Of a stretch of 39,410 bases of DNA, positions 25,732 to 33,397 are shown piece after piece. The stretch covers positions 1 through 39,410 of the forward strand of contig NZ_JACXIZ010000059.1 of NCBI RefSeq assembly GCF_014705605.1, read 5' to 3'. The translations under genes and the position numbers were made by a program. The stretch comes from Paenibacillus sabuli. GTDB taxonomy: Bacteria > Bacillota > Bacilli > Paenibacillales > Paenibacillaceae. Position 1 is the stretch's first letter; each line of letters starts with the position of its first letter. The notes under the pieces are model-generated. The model saw only the letters and a list, made by a program, of their open reading frames with translations, searched no databases and was not told the DNA's origin.

Positions 25732-26882
25732 GCACCTCCCGATTTTCCGACGCGCTGCTTGATTAGATACAAGCCGTAGTGATAAATGCGTTCCAGCGAC
25801 TTTTTGCGTATATGCGGCTCGTCGAACTTCATCGGCTTGGCATTGGCCTCGAAAAACCAGATATGTCCGGTGGCGTCGACCCCCAGGTCCATGGACATTT
25901 CGCCGAGCTGGTGGCCGCTCGCGCGCTCGATCTGTCGGGCGATCAGCAGAGCCGTATTTTTTACCTTCACGAAAATGCGGTGCGCCTGCTCTTGGCCGAA
26001 GGCATGGCTGAGCATCCGCTCCGGATCCTCGATGCTGCCGCCCCGCGGCACATGCGTCGTAATGCTGGAGGAGCCGGCCAGGCGCGCCCCGATGCCGGTG
26101 ATGTCCCATTGCCCGCGACCGTTCTTCTGGACAAGCGCCCGCAGGTCGAACTGCCGATCCTTGTAGGAGGCCAGCTCGATGCCTTGCTGCGCGATATACG
26201 GCTCCTTTCCGCTCTGTTTTTTGATGCGGGCCCACAGCTGCGCCAGGCTGGCGCAGCGGTAGGTCACGCTTTTGCGTTTTTCCTGAATTTTGAGGCGGTA
26301 GGGCATCGATTTTTCCGGCTGGATCAGGATCGTCATGATGCCCATGCCCGCTTTGCCGCTTACTGGCTTGAGGTACAAAAAAGCGTGCTTGCGCAGCATG
26401 CGCGACAGGCCGGCCCGGGAGACCAGTCGCCTCGTGGACGGCGTGAAGGGCCGGGTAGTGCGCGAGAGCTTGAGCCACTCGAACAACGTCCATTTATCGA
26501 AGAAGGCCGGATTGAACATGCGAATATCGCGCCGCTTCAGGACTGCTGCAAGCTTACGCTGCACCGCAGGCTGCACCTCATCCTCGCGCAGCGGGATACG
26601 GTTGTAGATGATATCGGGCAGCGGAAAGCTGCGGTGATACCAGGTCTGCGTCGACTCGGAGAAGACAAAGCCCTTGACGCGCTGCTTGCTCAGCTTCAGA
26701 TTTTTGGTGGTCAGCACATAAGAGACAAAGCCGATTTCTTTGCCGGTTCGCAGCAGGTCGGCAAAATTGTTGCGATTGCCGCGAAAAAAATGCACATCGT
26801 CGTCAACTGTCAAAATGGCCAGGACGGGCTTGGTGCTAGCGACTTCGCCGATTTGGCGCTCGTGGTTCAGCCCAACGGCCAT
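25728..26882 (-). CDS. YheC/YheD-type ATP-grasp protein, paralogue 4 (short form)
   Basis: This 384-residue member of the YheC/YheD ATP-grasp family has a 17-residue lead (MAVGLNHERQIGEVAST) and then the core start KPVLAILTVDDD. Motifs are YLKPVSGKAGMGI, QQGIELASY, FDLRALVQKNGRGQWDITG, SITTHVPRGGS, and FEANAKP (E345, N347) after MSMDLGVDATGHIWF. I chose the start at 26882: its ATG overlaps the stop of paralogue 3 as TGATG, with GGAGGAGGG 7 nt before it. The longer reading to 26921 lies inside paralogue 3. The overlap implies coupled translation of the pair. Function unknown beyond family association with the spore coat. Confidence 0.9.
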   Translation of the reverse strand: MAVGLNHERQIGEVASTKPVLAILTVDDDVHFFRGNRNNFADLLRTGKEIGFVSYVLTTKNLKLSKQRVKGFVFSESTQTWYHRSFPLPDIIYNRIPLREDEVQPAVQRKLAAVLKRRDIRMFNPAFFDKWTLFEWLKLSRTTRPFTPSTRRLVSRAGLSRMLRKHAFLYLKPVSGKAGMGIMTILIQPEKSMPYRLKIQEKRKSVTYRCASLAQLWARIKKQSGKEPYIAQQGIELASYKDRQFDLRALVQKNGRGQWDITGIGARLAGSSSITTHVPRGGSIEDPERMLSHAFGQEQAHRIFVKVKNTALLIARQIERASGHQLGEMSMDLGVDATGHIWFFEANAKPMKFDEPHIRKKSLERIYHYGLYLIKQRVGKSGGA

Positions 26883-28255
26883 CACATATCCCTCCTCCGG
26901 AACCGGCTCAGGTACAGACAATGCTCAAGAATATATGCAAGTGAAGCGCGTCCCTGTTCCTTGAGCGCGGGATGCTTGAAGATCGAGCGTCCGGGCTTGG
27001 CATTGGCTTCGAACATGTAGACCTCGCCTTCCTTGTCGATGCCGATATCCAGTCCCAGCTCCCCGAGCATATGCGAGTAATTGCGCTCAATCGCTTCGGA
27101 AAGTTTGATCGCCACCTTCTTGGCGTAGAGCAGCACCTCGTCTGCCTTGTCGCCGAACGTGCGGCGCAGCGCGTGCTCGGGCGTCATCAGCGAGCCCCCG
27201 TTGCGGATATGCGTCGTGACGCTGCCGCGGCCTGCTTTTTTGGCGCCAATGCCGACCGGTACCCACTCGTTTTTGCCGTTCTTGTGCATATGGAAGCGGA
27301 AGTCGATCGGGCAACCGTCGATCTCGATGAGCCGGACCCCCTGCTGGACGACATAGCGCCGCAAGCCGCGTCCGTGCCTTGCATTGAGCATTCGCGATAG
27401 GCTGGCAAACGTATTGAAGCGCAGCAGCACGTTGCTGCCGGAGCGGCGATAACGGGCGAAATAGCCCCGCTTCGGATGATACGTCAGCCGGTAGATCCCG
27501 TTGCCGAGACTGCCCGCGGTCGGCTTGTAATACAGGAACTGGTGCTTTTCCAGCATCTCCTTCATCTTTTCCGAGTTCGGATTGGATACGGATTCGGGCA
27601 TATGGCGGGCGGCTTCGACATCCCCGTCCAGCAGATGATACACGTCGGATTTGTTGAAGAAGCTCCAGTTGAAGAACGGTATTTTTTTGCGGATGAATCG
27701 CTCGCGCAGCGAGGTGATGGACGTCGTCGTCTCCGCCTTGCGGCTCGGCAGGCGATTGTACACGACATCCGGCAGCGGCACGCTTCTGCGATACCAGCTG
27801 CCATCGCCGTTGAGGAAGTACCCGTAGACCCTTTCCGCCTGCCAATCGATGTCGCGCGGCGTGAAGGCGAACATATAGGCTTTGTTGGCGCCAAGTCGCA
27901 GCAGTTGCTTGATGAAGCCGGTGCGCGAGCCGAAGGGCATGCCCGTCGAACGGAGGCCGGCATCGGTGAGTACGCCGATCAGCGGGCCGAGTTGCACCTC
28001 GTCCTCGCCGCTATTGGACACGTACACATGACCCGATTTCGGAATGCGGATGCTCTGGCGAAGCCCGCTCGGCAAGTACATATGATAGCCGGCGCGCTTG
28101 ATCGGCCGCACTGCCGTCGTCACGACTTCTTTTCCCAGCTTGAGTTGCACGCTTTTTTTGCCTGTCAGCCGCAGCTGCTTGATCAGTGGACGGGAGAGGT
28201 AGACGGCCTTCTTGCCTTGCTGGGAAAAGTGAACGTTGCAGATCGTCAAACTCAT
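26882..28255 (-). CDS. YheC/YheD-type ATP-grasp protein, paralogue 3 (long form)
   Basis: This 457-residue long form is similar in size to B. subtilis YheD (about 453). Residues 1-88 are an extra beta-rich, basic N-terminal domain (KKAVYLSRPLIKQLRLTGKK...VRPIKRAGYHMYLPSGL). The core follows from LGPLIGVLTD (89-98). Motifs are YYKPTAGSLGNGI, QQGVRLIEI, DFRFHMHKNGKNEW, SVTTHIRNGGS, and FEANAKPG (E416, N418) after LGLDIGIDKEGEVYM. The substrate-side segment (FHMHKN) differs from the LVQKN of most paralogues here. AGGAGG lies 7 nt before the ATG, which overlaps the stop of paralogue 2 as ATGA. Confidence 0.92.
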   Translation of the reverse strand: MSLTICNVHFSQQGKKAVYLSRPLIKQLRLTGKKSVQLKLGKEVVTTAVRPIKRAGYHMYLPSGLRQSIRIPKSGHVYVSNSGEDEVQLGPLIGVLTDAGLRSTGMPFGSRTGFIKQLLRLGANKAYMFAFTPRDIDWQAERVYGYFLNGDGSWYRRSVPLPDVVYNRLPSRKAETTTSITSLRERFIRKKIPFFNWSFFNKSDVYHLLDGDVEAARHMPESVSNPNSEKMKEMLEKHQFLYYKPTAGSLGNGIYRLTYHPKRGYFARYRRSGSNVLLRFNTFASLSRMLNARHGRGLRRYVVQQGVRLIEIDGCPIDFRFHMHKNGKNEWVPVGIGAKKAGRGSVTTHIRNGGSLMTPEHALRRTFGDKADEVLLYAKKVAIKLSEAIERNYSHMLGELGLDIGIDKEGEVYMFEANAKPGRSIFKHPALKEQGRASLAYILEHCLYLSRFRRRDM

Positions 28256-29427
28256 GAATGAACCTCCTGAACGTTTTCGGCTTGAAAACGTGTTTCGATG
28301 AAAGACAAAGCAGGTTGTCGGCTGCATAAATAGTGTGCATAGGCAAGCGGCTGCAGCATCGCAGAAGCTTCAAAATCCGACTCCGCTCCGGCGCTGAACG
28401 CCTGGTGACCCGGCTTGGAATTGGCCTCAAGCAGCCAGAGTCGCCCCTCGGGCTCGAGACCGTAATCGAGGCCGAATTCGCAGCTGCGGCCGTAGGCCTG
28501 CTCGAGGCGACGGGCGATTGCCAGGCTCAGCTCTTCGATTCGAGCGCACGCATTGGACGCCGCGCGCGCACCGAGCAGCCGGGGCAGTGCGTCAAGGGCC
28601 GGTTCGGCCGAGCCGCCGCCGTGCAGATTCGCCGTCAACGAGCCCGGCTGGCCGAGGCGGACGACCTGACCGGTGAGCCGCCATTGTCCGCGTCCGTCTT
28701 TTTGCACGAGTGCGCGCACGTCGAACGGTCGTCCCCGGGCGTCGCTCAGCTCCAAATAGCGCTGCACGAGGTAGCGCCTCCTGCCCATGATGCGCTCCAA
28801 TTCGGCCGTCAGCGCCTCGAATTGTTCGAATCGGAGCCGCAGCGGCGCATTGGCGCTGTTGCGGCCCCACAGCTCCCACCGCCCGCGATCGCGTTCGAGC
28901 CGCACGCGCAGCACGCCCCGGCCTTGCATCCCGCCGTTGGGCTTGAGCACGATCGCCCGGCTGCGCCCGAGCAGCTGCACTAGCTGATCCGAGCCGCGGT
29001 AGGGCACGGTCGGCGGCAGCAGCGGGTCGCCGGCCGGCCAGCGCCGCAGCGTGCGGTAGACCTCGAGCTTGCCGGGGAGCCTCGAGCCGAGCACTGGTAT
29101 GCCTTGGCGCTCGGCCGCACCGCCGAGCAGACGGCTGAGCGCCAGCAGCTCTGATCCGGAGCGGGCAAAGTAGCGATCGTACACGACGTCGGGACGGACG
29201 ACAGGACCAAATTGCCAGGCGCCGGCCTCGAGCGTGTAGCCTTGCATGCGCGGACTGCGCGGACCGCTGTTTTGCGGCGACAGCACAATCGCCCGCATGC
29301 CGTAGGCCGGAGCAGCCTCGCAGAGCGCCCGGCAGAGCCGATCCTCGGGCAAGCGCGCCGGCGCGTCGACCCGATGCTCCCGCTCTAGCCGAACGACAAT
29401 TCCAAGCGTCCAAGGCTTTTTTTTCAT
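28252..29427 (-). CDS. YheC/YheD-type ATP-grasp protein, paralogue 2 (short form)
   Basis: This 391-residue short form starts with MKKKPWTLGIVVRLER and has no extra N-terminal domain. It is the most diverged and most Arg/Ala/Leu-rich member. Motifs remain: VLKPNGGMQGRGV, QRYLELSD in place of QQGI, FDVRALVQKDGRGQWRLTG, SLTANLHGGGS, and LEANSKPG (E334, N336) after FGLDYGLEPEGRLWL. It carries a C-terminal extension of about 15 residues (LSFIETRFQAENVQEVHS region). GGGAGG supports the start. It follows paralogue 1 with a 16-nt gap and overlaps paralogue 3 by 4 nt. Confidence 0.9.
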   Translation of the reverse strand: MKKKPWTLGIVVRLEREHRVDAPARLPEDRLCRALCEAAPAYGMRAIVLSPQNSGPRSPRMQGYTLEAGAWQFGPVVRPDVVYDRYFARSGSELLALSRLLGGAAERQGIPVLGSRLPGKLEVYRTLRRWPAGDPLLPPTVPYRGSDQLVQLLGRSRAIVLKPNGGMQGRGVLRVRLERDRGRWELWGRNSANAPLRLRFEQFEALTAELERIMGRRRYLVQRYLELSDARGRPFDVRALVQKDGRGQWRLTGQVVRLGQPGSLTANLHGGGSAEPALDALPRLLGARAASNACARIEELSLAIARRLEQAYGRSCEFGLDYGLEPEGRLWLLEANSKPGHQAFSAGAESDFEASAMLQPLAYAHYLCSRQPALSFIETRFQAENVQEVHS

Positions 29428-29443
29428 GGGTGCCTCCCAGGTG

Positions 29444-30814
29444 TCAGAAGCCGGTTAAATAACGGGCATACTGAATCATCAGCTTGACGGACGGACGAAT
29501 TTTTTGATCGGCGCTCAGCGGCGTGTTGTCGTTTTTGGATGGCTTGGAATTCACCTCGAGCAACCAGACGCGGCCGCTGGCGTCCAGCGCCAGATCGATG
29601 CCCAGCTCGCCGAAATGCGCCGGGATATGAGTGTCCACGCCGCGCGCGATGTCGAGGGCGGCCCGCTGCAAGCGGCCGGCCGCCTCTTTTTTGGCATGAC
29701 CGGACAGATTTGATTTGGCGATGGCGTCGCTGACCGGGCTGAGCTTGCCGCCGCGCGCCAGATTCGAGACAAAGTGCTGGCTGCCGGCAATTCGCGCGAC
29801 GATGGAGGTCAGCCCCCAAGCGCCGGTCGACGTCTTTTGCACCAGTGCGCGAAAATCGACCGGCCGCTTTTGCACCTCCATCAGTTGGAGGCCTTGCTGC
29901 ATTTGATAGCGAACGGTCTTCAGCTTGCCCGAAAGACTTGCGAATAGTTTGGCGGCGCTGGCATACGTCTGCTTGCGCGTGCCGATCGGCGTCGTGTGCA
30001 AGGCGTGCAGCGTGCCGTCCTCGCCGCGCGTGATGCGAATGATGCCCTTGCCGAGGCTGCCGCGCACCGGCTTCAGGAAGACCGTGGCATATCTGGCGCA
30101 CATCGCTTTGAGCATGGAGTAATTACGCAGCATATGCGATTCCGGCAGGTAACGGTGCACGCCGGAATCGCGTCGCAGCGCGTCGAAGACTTCCGTCTTG
30201 TCGAGAAACTTTTCGTTGAACAGTTGCGTTTGATACCGCGATTTGACTTCCTTCAAAAAGTGCTGCAGACTCGGTTTATTTTCCAACTTGCGCGAGGTCA
30301 GCCTGTTGTTGATCACGTCTGCGATCGGCACCTCCGTGCGTCGCCATCCACCACCGTACACCCAGGCCTGAAGCGAGCTGGTGCTGCTGCCGACGTGGCC
30401 GGGCGTAAAAAAATAGACATAGGCCCCTTGCTTGCGACAGGCATCGACGAGTTCTTTGCAAAATAACGTAATGGTGCCGAAGGGGCGTTCGCGCACACCC
30501 GGAAAATCGCGGCTGATCAGCACGCCGATCACAGGCCCGAGCGACAACGTCATCGTCTGCGGACGGAAATGCATGCGCAATGTGGCCGCGCCGTGCAGGC
30601 CCATTCGCCGGGCCAGGGTCGGGCCGATGCGCATGCCGTTAAGGCGGCGAACCGGCATGATTTTGACATGCTGCCGGAACGAGCCGAACTTGAAGATGAC
30701 AGGCTGCCCCTGCGGGATTTTCCACTGCTTGAGGTAATTCTCGCCGAGCATCAGCGCATCCTCGGAGAGATTGTCGCTCCCGATGACTTGTACGGCGACT
30801 TTCGTTTTGATCAT
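29444..30814 (-). CDS. YheC/YheD-type ATP-grasp protein, paralogue 1 (long form)
   Basis: This 456-residue long form is the first gene of the cluster. Residues 1-91 form the extra N-terminal domain (IKTKVAVQVIG...FKFGSFRQHVKIMPVRRLNGMRIGPTLARRMGL). The core starts at LGPVIGVLIS (92-101). ATP-grasp motifs are FLKPVRGSLGKGI (K248), QQGLQLMEV, DFRALVQKTSTGAWGLTS, SNLARGG, and LEVNSKPSKND (E420, N422) after GIDLALDASGRVWL. The start at 30814 follows GGAAGGAG; a longer frame to 30895 overlaps the promoter. Family members are endospore coat-associated, but no reaction is established. Confidence 0.92.
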   Translation of the reverse strand: MIKTKVAVQVIGSDNLSEDALMLGENYLKQWKIPQGQPVIFKFGSFRQHVKIMPVRRLNGMRIGPTLARRMGLHGAATLRMHFRPQTMTLSLGPVIGVLISRDFPGVRERPFGTITLFCKELVDACRKQGAYVYFFTPGHVGSSTSSLQAWVYGGGWRRTEVPIADVINNRLTSRKLENKPSLQHFLKEVKSRYQTQLFNEKFLDKTEVFDALRRDSGVHRYLPESHMLRNYSMLKAMCARYATVFLKPVRGSLGKGIIRITRGEDGTLHALHTTPIGTRKQTYASAAKLFASLSGKLKTVRYQMQQGLQLMEVQKRPVDFRALVQKTSTGAWGLTSIVARIAGSQHFVSNLARGGKLSPVSDAIAKSNLSGHAKKEAAGRLQRAALDIARGVDTHIPAHFGELGIDLALDASGRVWLLEVNSKPSKNDNTPLSADQKIRPSVKLMIQYARYLTGF

Positions 30815-30879
30815 GACTGCGCTCCTTCCAACCAGCAAAAAATGGCGCCTGTGAAGGTCTGGGGCCCTCGCGAATACTC

Positions 30880-30908
30880 CATCATATGAGGACATCTATC
30901 CCTTGGTG
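30880..30908 (-). promoter_or_regulatory. Sigma-K-like promoter of the ATP-grasp cluster
   Basis: On the minus strand CACC (30905-30908), 16 nt and CATATGATG (30880-30888) fit the sigma-K pattern mACm-N16-CATAnnnTA with one mismatch. It lies 66 nt upstream of the first ATP-grasp gene. I saw no sigma-A promoter there. Late mother-cell expression would fit the coat association of the family. Confidence 0.4.
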
Positions 30909-30953
30909 ATTGGCCACCTTTTTCATTAGGCATCGCGATTCGCGCAAGCAAAC

Positions 30954-30983
30954 TTGGCTTAGGGCATAACTTGGTGGTATGAT
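30954..30983 (+). promoter_or_regulatory. Sigma-A promoter of yheA
   Basis: TTGGCT (30954-30959), 18 nt and TATGAT (30978-30983) lie 60 nt upstream of the yheA start. Both boxes are good matches. It is divergent from, and about 50 nt away from, the sporulation-type promoter of the ATP-grasp cluster. Confidence 0.55.
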
Positions 30984-31043
30984 CGAAGAAACGCATTGCA
31001 GGCGGGAGCGCGGCAACGCGTGCAGGAGCTTGGAGGGGATCGG

Positions 31044-31379
31044 ATGAATCTGTACGACAAGGCGTATGATCTGGCGAAAGCGCTGCGAGACAGCGAGGAG
31101 GTCACGGACCTGCGGACCGCAAGGGAAGCGGTCGAAGCCGATGGCGAGGCCAAAAAAATGATGGACGATTTTCGCGAGCGTCAGAACGGCCTGCAGCAGC
31201 TGATGATGAGCGGCGAGGAGCCGAGCGAGGACGACATGGAGACGATGAACAAGCTGTATGAAGTGCTCAGTCTTAATCCGTTGATCAACCGCCTGTTCGA
31301 AGCGGAGCGGAGATTCACCGTCATTTTTGACGATGTCAACAAAATCATTGGCGAAGCCCTCAAAAATGTATACGAATAA
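31044..31379 (+). CDS. yheA: YheA/YlbF/YmcA family protein
   Basis: This 111-residue all-helical protein is of the YlbF/YmcA/YheA family. The pattern is typical: NLYDKAYDLAKALRDSEEV, then KKMMDDFRERQNGLQQLMMSGE, then LNPLINRLFEAERRFTVIFDDVNKIIGEAL. YlbF and YmcA act in a complex that affects RNase Y and development; a role for YheA is not established. The name follows both sequence and position, since yheA neighbours yheC and yheD in B. subtilis. GGAGGGG supports ATG 31044. It is divergent from the ATP-grasp cluster. yheB, present between them in B. subtilis, is absent. Confidence 0.88.
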   Translation: MNLYDKAYDLAKALRDSEEVTDLRTAREAVEADGEAKKMMDDFRERQNGLQQLMMSGEEPSEDDMETMNKLYEVLSLNPLINRLFEAERRFTVIFDDVNKIIGEALKNVYE

Positions 31380-31479
31380 CAGCATGGCACATAAAAGCGG
31401 GACAACGGGCATAGCTTAGTAGGGAAGGAAGGGGCGCTTCCCGCCGATGGACGGGCCCTGGAGAAAGGAGCTTCCCGCT

Positions 31480-31761
31480 ATGCGAAGAGCCAAACGCCGG
31501 CATCTCATTCATCTGCTGCTGGCGATCGCGATGCTGGCCGTGGCCGTACCGCGTCTCGAATTCGACGCCGGCGCGCCGGCCGCTGTCTTCGGCCTGCTGT
31601 GGACGTCGTTCGCTCTGCTCGTCGTCGCTGCCAATCTGTATGCGCTGCTGGGTATGGACGAGGAAACCGCCCTGGCCCTTGCGCGTATCCGCAGGGCAAA
31701 GCGCGCGGCCTGGGAGCGACGCCTCGAGCAGGCGGTCGTAAGGCGCGGCGCGCGATCGTAA
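31480..31761 (+). CDS. Uncharacterised small membrane protein
   Basis: I do not recognise this 93-residue protein. A basic N-terminus (MRRAKRRHLIH) is followed by two hydrophobic segments, about residues 11-27 and 37-59. The tail is Arg/Ala-rich, amphipathic and helical (ALALARIRRAKRAAWERRLEQAVVRRG). The basic ends suggest both termini face the cytoplasm. AAAGGAG lies 9 nt before ATG 31480; an ATG at 31447 is in frame but upstream of that site. It follows yheA by 100 nt and ends in a strong terminator, so it may share the yheA transcript. Confidence 0.7.
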   Translation: MRRAKRRHLIHLLLAIAMLAVAVPRLEFDAGAPAAVFGLLWTSFALLVVAANLYALLGMDEETALALARIRRAKRAAWERRLEQAVVRRGARS

Positions 31762-31790
31762 GCGGCGGATGGTCGTAAGCGATGCTGCGA

Positions 31791-31824
31791 CGCCCCTCGG
31801 AACCCGGTTCCGAGGGGCGTTTTT
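31791..31824 (+). terminator. Rho-independent terminator
   Basis: CGCCCCTCGGAACC (31791-31804) pairs perfectly with GGTTCCGAGGGGCG (31806-31819), so the turn includes the central CCCGG. Five T follow (31820-31824). It ends the yheA-side transcript; the minus strand has no T-run. Confidence 0.88.
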
Positions 31825-31877
31825 GCGAGTCTCAAGACCCTCGTGGCGGGGTGGCCTCGTCGCTCGGCTGCCGGGTG

Positions 31878-33215
31878 TTATCCGTATCGGCGATGGGCGT
31901 GCAGCGGCAGCGTGACTGCGAATTGAATCCGGCCCCGTCCCCTCTCCCGCACCTCGACACGGCCGCCGTATCCGTCCGTCAGATCGCGCACGATCGCCAG
32001 TCCCAGGCCGGAATGAGGACCGCCCTTGGTCGTATAGCCGGGCGTGAACATCATCCTCCGGCGTTCGTCGGTCAGCCACTCACAATTGTTGGTCACCTCG
32101 AGCAGCAGATGGCCGTCCTCCGCCCGCAGACGCAGAGAGACACGGCGTTCATGCTCGGGCAGCTTGACCGTTTCATCGAAGGCGTTGTCGAGCAGATTGG
32201 CGATAATGCGGACAAGGTCGATATTGCGAATCGACTGCCAGGCAGGCGACAGCTCGATATCTTCGTATTGAAATTCGATGCGTCGCTCGGCTGCGGATGC
32301 CGCCTTGGCCTGGATCAGCGCCGAGACGGCGGAGGAAGGCCACAGGAGCTCTTTCGTTGTGCCTGATTGCAGATCATCTGCCACTTCATCGATGTAGCGC
32401 TTGAGCTGCTCGTGCTTGCCCATCGTGACCATAGCCGACATGACCTGCAGATGATTGGCGAAGTCGTGCCGCTGCCCGCGCAACGAGGTCAACACCTGCA
32501 TGAGGTCGCCGACATAGCGATTCTGCGTGGCGCGGATCGCTTCGGAGCGGGTCTGGCTGATCAGACGAAGGGAGAGGTAGCTGATCGCGACCATCGTCGC
32601 GATGCCGAGTAGAAAAAGCACAGTGAACAAGGTGTCGAACTGCTGCGTAAGCTGGGTGGCTACATAGATAGCGGCCAATACGACCTGCACGAACACGGAA
32701 AGGAGAAAGACGTGCAGCAGACGATTGCGACTCTCCAGGATATAACGGCGGATGCGGATGCCCGGCGATCGCCCGCGCGTATGCATCCAATAGGCGAGTA
32801 GCCCGACTGCCGCAATAAAAGGCCACACGTACATCATATCCGAGGCCGGCCCGCTGCGGATCCGGTAAGGGTCGGCGAAGTGCGAGATCACCGACGCCGC
32901 AAGCAAATCAACGATGACGGTGAGGGTAAACATGGAAACGAGCACCATCAACCGGTCGCGCAGGCCGGCTCTTAGAAAAAAAACGTAGCTCAGCGCCAAA
33001 AAAGCCAGGGCGGAATTGAGAATGTGAAGAGGCGTCGGCAGCGCCAAAAAGGCCAGGTCCACATAGAGCGCGTAGACGACGGCAAAGGCGAGCAACCTCG
33101 GCAGCGCGCGCGGAATCGGAAAGCCCCAGAACACCAGGACGAACCAAAGGTGGATAAACGTTTGCGGAATTGATAGAAAAACCAAAACCGTCAATGACTG
33201 CATGATGTAGTCCAT
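31878..33215 (-). CDS. Membrane sensor histidine kinase, Spo0B/AgrC type, no adjacent regulator
   Basis: This 445-residue protein has an N-terminal half with about seven transmembrane helices (residues 5-225), then a dimerisation helix with the phospho-acceptor RGQRHDFANHLQVM, the HxxxNH form of Spo0B/AgrC/CitA-type kinases. A GHKL ATPase domain follows: N-box DLVRIIANLLDNAFDE, EVTNNCEW, and G-box TKGGPHSGLGLAIVRDLTD. It resembles HPK10 peptide-sensing kinases, so a small extracellular ligand is possible. No response regulator or peptide gene is next to it. The start at 33215 follows AAGGAG at 8 nt; a longer frame to 33251 lacks support. Confidence 0.88.
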   Translation of the reverse strand: MDYIMQSLTVLVFLSIPQTFIHLWFVLVFWGFPIPRALPRLLAFAVVYALYVDLAFLALPTPLHILNSALAFLALSYVFFLRAGLRDRLMVLVSMFTLTVIVDLLAASVISHFADPYRIRSGPASDMMYVWPFIAAVGLLAYWMHTRGRSPGIRIRRYILESRNRLLHVFLLSVFVQVVLAAIYVATQLTQQFDTLFTVLFLLGIATMVAISYLSLRLISQTRSEAIRATQNRYVGDLMQVLTSLRGQRHDFANHLQVMSAMVTMGKHEQLKRYIDEVADDLQSGTTKELLWPSSAVSALIQAKAASAAERRIEFQYEDIELSPAWQSIRNIDLVRIIANLLDNAFDETVKLPEHERRVSLRLRAEDGHLLLEVTNNCEWLTDERRRMMFTPGYTTKGGPHSGLGLAIVRDLTDGYGGRVEVRERGRGRIQFAVTLPLHAHRRYG

Positions 33216-33241
33216 TCCGAGCGCTCCTTGCGGCCAACATG

Positions 33242-33271
33242 ATTCTAACACCTACTTTACTTGTTTTCCAA
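33242..33271 (-). promoter_or_regulatory. Sigma-A promoter of the sensor kinase
   Basis: On the minus strand TTGGAA (33266-33271), 18 nt and TAGAAT (33242-33247) lie 27 nt upstream of the start codon. Both boxes are good partial matches in an AT-rich pocket. Confidence 0.5.
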
Positions 33272-33324
33272 CCAAAATGGTAGGCTTTTTTTCGAGTAAA
33301 GCTTGTGCAATTCGCGTCAACTCG

Positions 33325-33333
33325 TGCTATTCT
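33325..33333 (+). promoter_or_regulatory. Extended -10 promoter of ytoI
   Basis: TGCTATTCT is an extended -10 box, 65 nt before the ytoI start. A possible -35, TTGTGC, lies 19 nt upstream, which is long. The extended -10 may compensate. Confidence 0.35.
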
Positions 33334-33397
33334 GTTACTCAATTGAATACGTTCTGCGCACGAAGCTGCGCAGCGAACCGGAAAGGAGCGTGAAGCG

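Noticed and set aside
24487-27020. Long plus-strand frames (about 410-430 codons) opposite the ATP-grasp genes
   Set aside because: They are antisense shadows with no ribosome binding site or motif. The minus-strand frames carry conserved ATP-grasp motifs.
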